From the NCBI GenBank assembly GCA_963805705.1, contig CAWDVH010000004.1:434001-498000 (forward strand): a stretch of 64,000 nt of DNA, in the 5' to 3' direction. The notes beneath the pieces were generated by a model. That model was not told where the DNA came from. It saw only the letters and a program-made list of their open reading frames with translations, and did not search any database. The DNA is from CAWDVH01 sp963805705. Lineage in GTDB: Bacteria > Actinomycetota > Actinomycetes > Streptosporangiales > Streptosporangiaceae. Position numbers and translations under genes: made by a program. This document shows, piece by piece, positions 62,824-64,000 of the stretch (position 1 is its first letter; each line of letters opens with the position of its first letter).

Positions 62824-64000
62824 ATGACCGACCAGCCAGTGACCGACCAGCCGCCAGTGACCGACCAGCCGCCAGTGACCGAGCGGGCCAGCCGGACGGC
62901 CGGCGAGCCGCTCAGCGCGCTCCTGGCTCACGGGGAGCCGTCACGGGCGGCGTTCGTGGTCCCTGACAGCGGCCAGGTGCTGACCTACGCGCAGGTGGCG
63001 GACAGGATCGAGGCCCTCGCGCAGCAGCTGGCCGGGGCGGGAGTCCAGCGCGGCGACCGGGTTGCCCTCACGCTGCCCAATGGCCCCGACTTCGTCCTGC
63101 TCTTGCTGGCCATCGCCGCACTCGGGGCGGCCGGGGCGCCGCTCAACCCCGCGTACACGCAGGCCGAGTTCACTTTCTTCCTGACCGACATCGGCCCCCG
63201 GCTGTTCCTGATCCCGGCCAGCCGGCCGGCGGCGGCGGTGGCGGCCGCGGAAGCCACCTCCTCGACGCTGCTCACGGTCGAGGCCGGCGATGACGGGCCG
63301 CCCCGGCTGCTCGCCGCGGGGAACGGGGGGCCGGTCGCGCCGCAGCCGTCGTTCGCGCCGGGCGGGCCCGATGACGTGGCCGTGGTCCTGCATACCAGCG
63401 GGACGACCAGCCGCCCGAAGCAGGTTCCGCTGCTCCAGCGGAACCTGATGGCCTCGGTCCGCACGATCGCGGCGCATTACGAGCTCAGCTCGGCGGATGT
63501 GTCGTTCTGCGTGATGCCCCTTTTCCATATCCACGGGCTCGTGGCCTCGGCCTTCGCGGCGCTGAGCACCGGCGGGACGGTCATCGCCCCGCGCCGCTTC
63601 ACCCCGCACCGCTTCTGGCCGCAGGCCCGCGAGCACGGGGCCACCTGGCTGTCAGCCGGCCCGACGCTGCATCAGATGATTCTCGACCGGGCCGATGACG
63701 CCGGCCCGCCGCCCACGCTGCGATTCGTGCGCTCGTGCAGCTCGGCGCTGTCGCCAGCGCTGCTGGAACGGGCCGAACGCAGCTACCGGGTGCCGATGCT
63801 GGAGGCATACGGCATGACCGAGGCGAGCCATCAGATGGCCTCCAACCCGCTTCCCCCGGCCGCGCGGGTGCCGGGCTCGGTCGGCGTGCCCACCGGCACC
63901 GAGATCGGCGTGGTCGACGCCGACGGGACGTTCCTGCCCGACGGGAGCCCCGGCGAGGTCGTCATCCGCGGTCCCGGCGTGATGTCCGGCTACGTGAGCA
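62824..64000 (+). CDS. Acyl-CoA synthetase, oxalate--CoA ligase (AAE3/Pcs60)-like, 3' end outside window
   Basis: 392 residues visible, open to the window edge. An 18-bp repeat encodes VTDQPP copies at the start (62835-62880). The adenylate-forming core: VLHTSGTTSRPKQVPLLQRN (A3), VMPLFHIHGLVAS, SAGPTLHQMILDRA, FVRSCSSALSPALLE, LEAYGMTEASHQMASNPLP (A5) and GEVVIRGPGVMSGY. The serine in TSGTTSRPK and the MTEASH-SNPLP stretch match oxalyl-CoA synthetases of the AAE3/Pcs60 branch better than 4-coumarate ligases. Likely activates oxalate or a short acid; partner enzymes would be beyond the window. Confidence 0.85.
   Translation, partial: MTDQPVTDQPPVTDQPPVTERASRTAGEPLSALLAHGEPSRAAFVVPDSGQVLTYAQVADRIEALAQQLAGAGVQRGDRVALTLPNGPDFVLLLLAIAALGAAGAPLNPAYTQAEFTFFLTDIGPRLFLIPASRPAAAVAAAEATSSTLLTVEAGDDGPPRLLAAGNGGPVAPQPSFAPGGPDDVAVVLHTSGTTSRPKQVPLLQRNLMASVRTIAAHYELSSADVSFCVMPLFHIHGLVASAFAALSTGGTVIAPRRFTPHRFWPQAREHGATWLSAGPTLHQMILDRADDAGPPPTLRFVRSCSSALSPALLERAERSYRVPMLEAYGMTEASHQMASNPLPPAARVPGSVGVPTGTEIGVVDADGTFLPDGSPGEVVIRGPGVMSGYVS

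Overview
The window is very GC-rich, mostly gene-dense DNA from an actinobacterium (Actinomycetota). The GC bias, many GTG starts, the split lysA/hisG and hisD-to-hisI clusters, a mycothiol-ligase-like gene, GAF-ANTAR proteins, an EmrB/QacA-type transporter and a LpqY-SugABC-like sugar importer all fit this. The set of secreted proteins (S53 peptidase, beta-helix proteins, a secreted alpha/beta hydrolase) suggests a soil-type lineage near Streptosporangiales, but I cannot fix the genus from sequence alone. No rRNA, tRNA, CRISPR array or phage module was seen.

Layout. 1-800: the 5' end of a secreted S53 peptidase gene, then a broken second S53 copy; the two share a duplicated promoter. 914-8844: glutathionyl-hydroquinone-reductase-like enzyme, GCS2 ligase, drug exporter, tandem YbjQ protein, BrkB/YihY membrane protein and a flavin amine oxidase. 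9116-11525: lysA and hisG. 11702-21468: a LacI regulator with an operator next to it, a four-gene ABC sugar importer, a three-gene unit on the minus strand (small membrane protein, metallophosphoesterase, ParB/Srx-like protein) and a GH13 alpha-glucosidase. 21577-28315: a tyrosine phosphatase, then hisD-C-B-H-A-F-I, with hisD broken by one frameshift. 28312-30412: a small exported protein and two GAF-ANTAR regulators. 30441-37042: pentose-phosphate genes (rpiA, and tkt-tal-pgi-gnd on the minus strand).

37181-46396: MFS transporter, acetyltransferase, MshC-like ligase, Rsm22-type methyltransferase, CDF metal exporter, aldehyde dehydrogenase, and an MpaB-type oxygenase coupled to an ABC1/UbiB kinase. 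46585-53851: accessory DNA with a decayed IS605-type element (tnpA/tnpB, all frames broken), a beta-helix protein ending at the element, a second MpaB paralogue, a recombination scar joining two gene remnants, a LuxR regulator and small enzymes. 53978-64000: a large secreted beta-helix protein, HrpA helicase, a secreted alpha/beta hydrolase divergent from a TetR regulator with a palindrome between them, and the start of an oxalate-CoA-ligase-like acyl-CoA synthetase.

Three themes run through the window. (1) Many genes show a -10-like hexamer (NANNNT) exactly 6 nt before a GTG or ATG, which points to leaderless transcripts. (2) Short GC-rich tandem repeats sit on gene ends, often over stop codons. 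(3) Single-base frameshifts break hisD, the ABC1 kinase 5' end and tnpB; these could be real decay or assembly indels, and raw-read checking would decide. The least explained gene set is the coupled membrane protein / metallophosphoesterase / ParB-like unit at 17648-19697.
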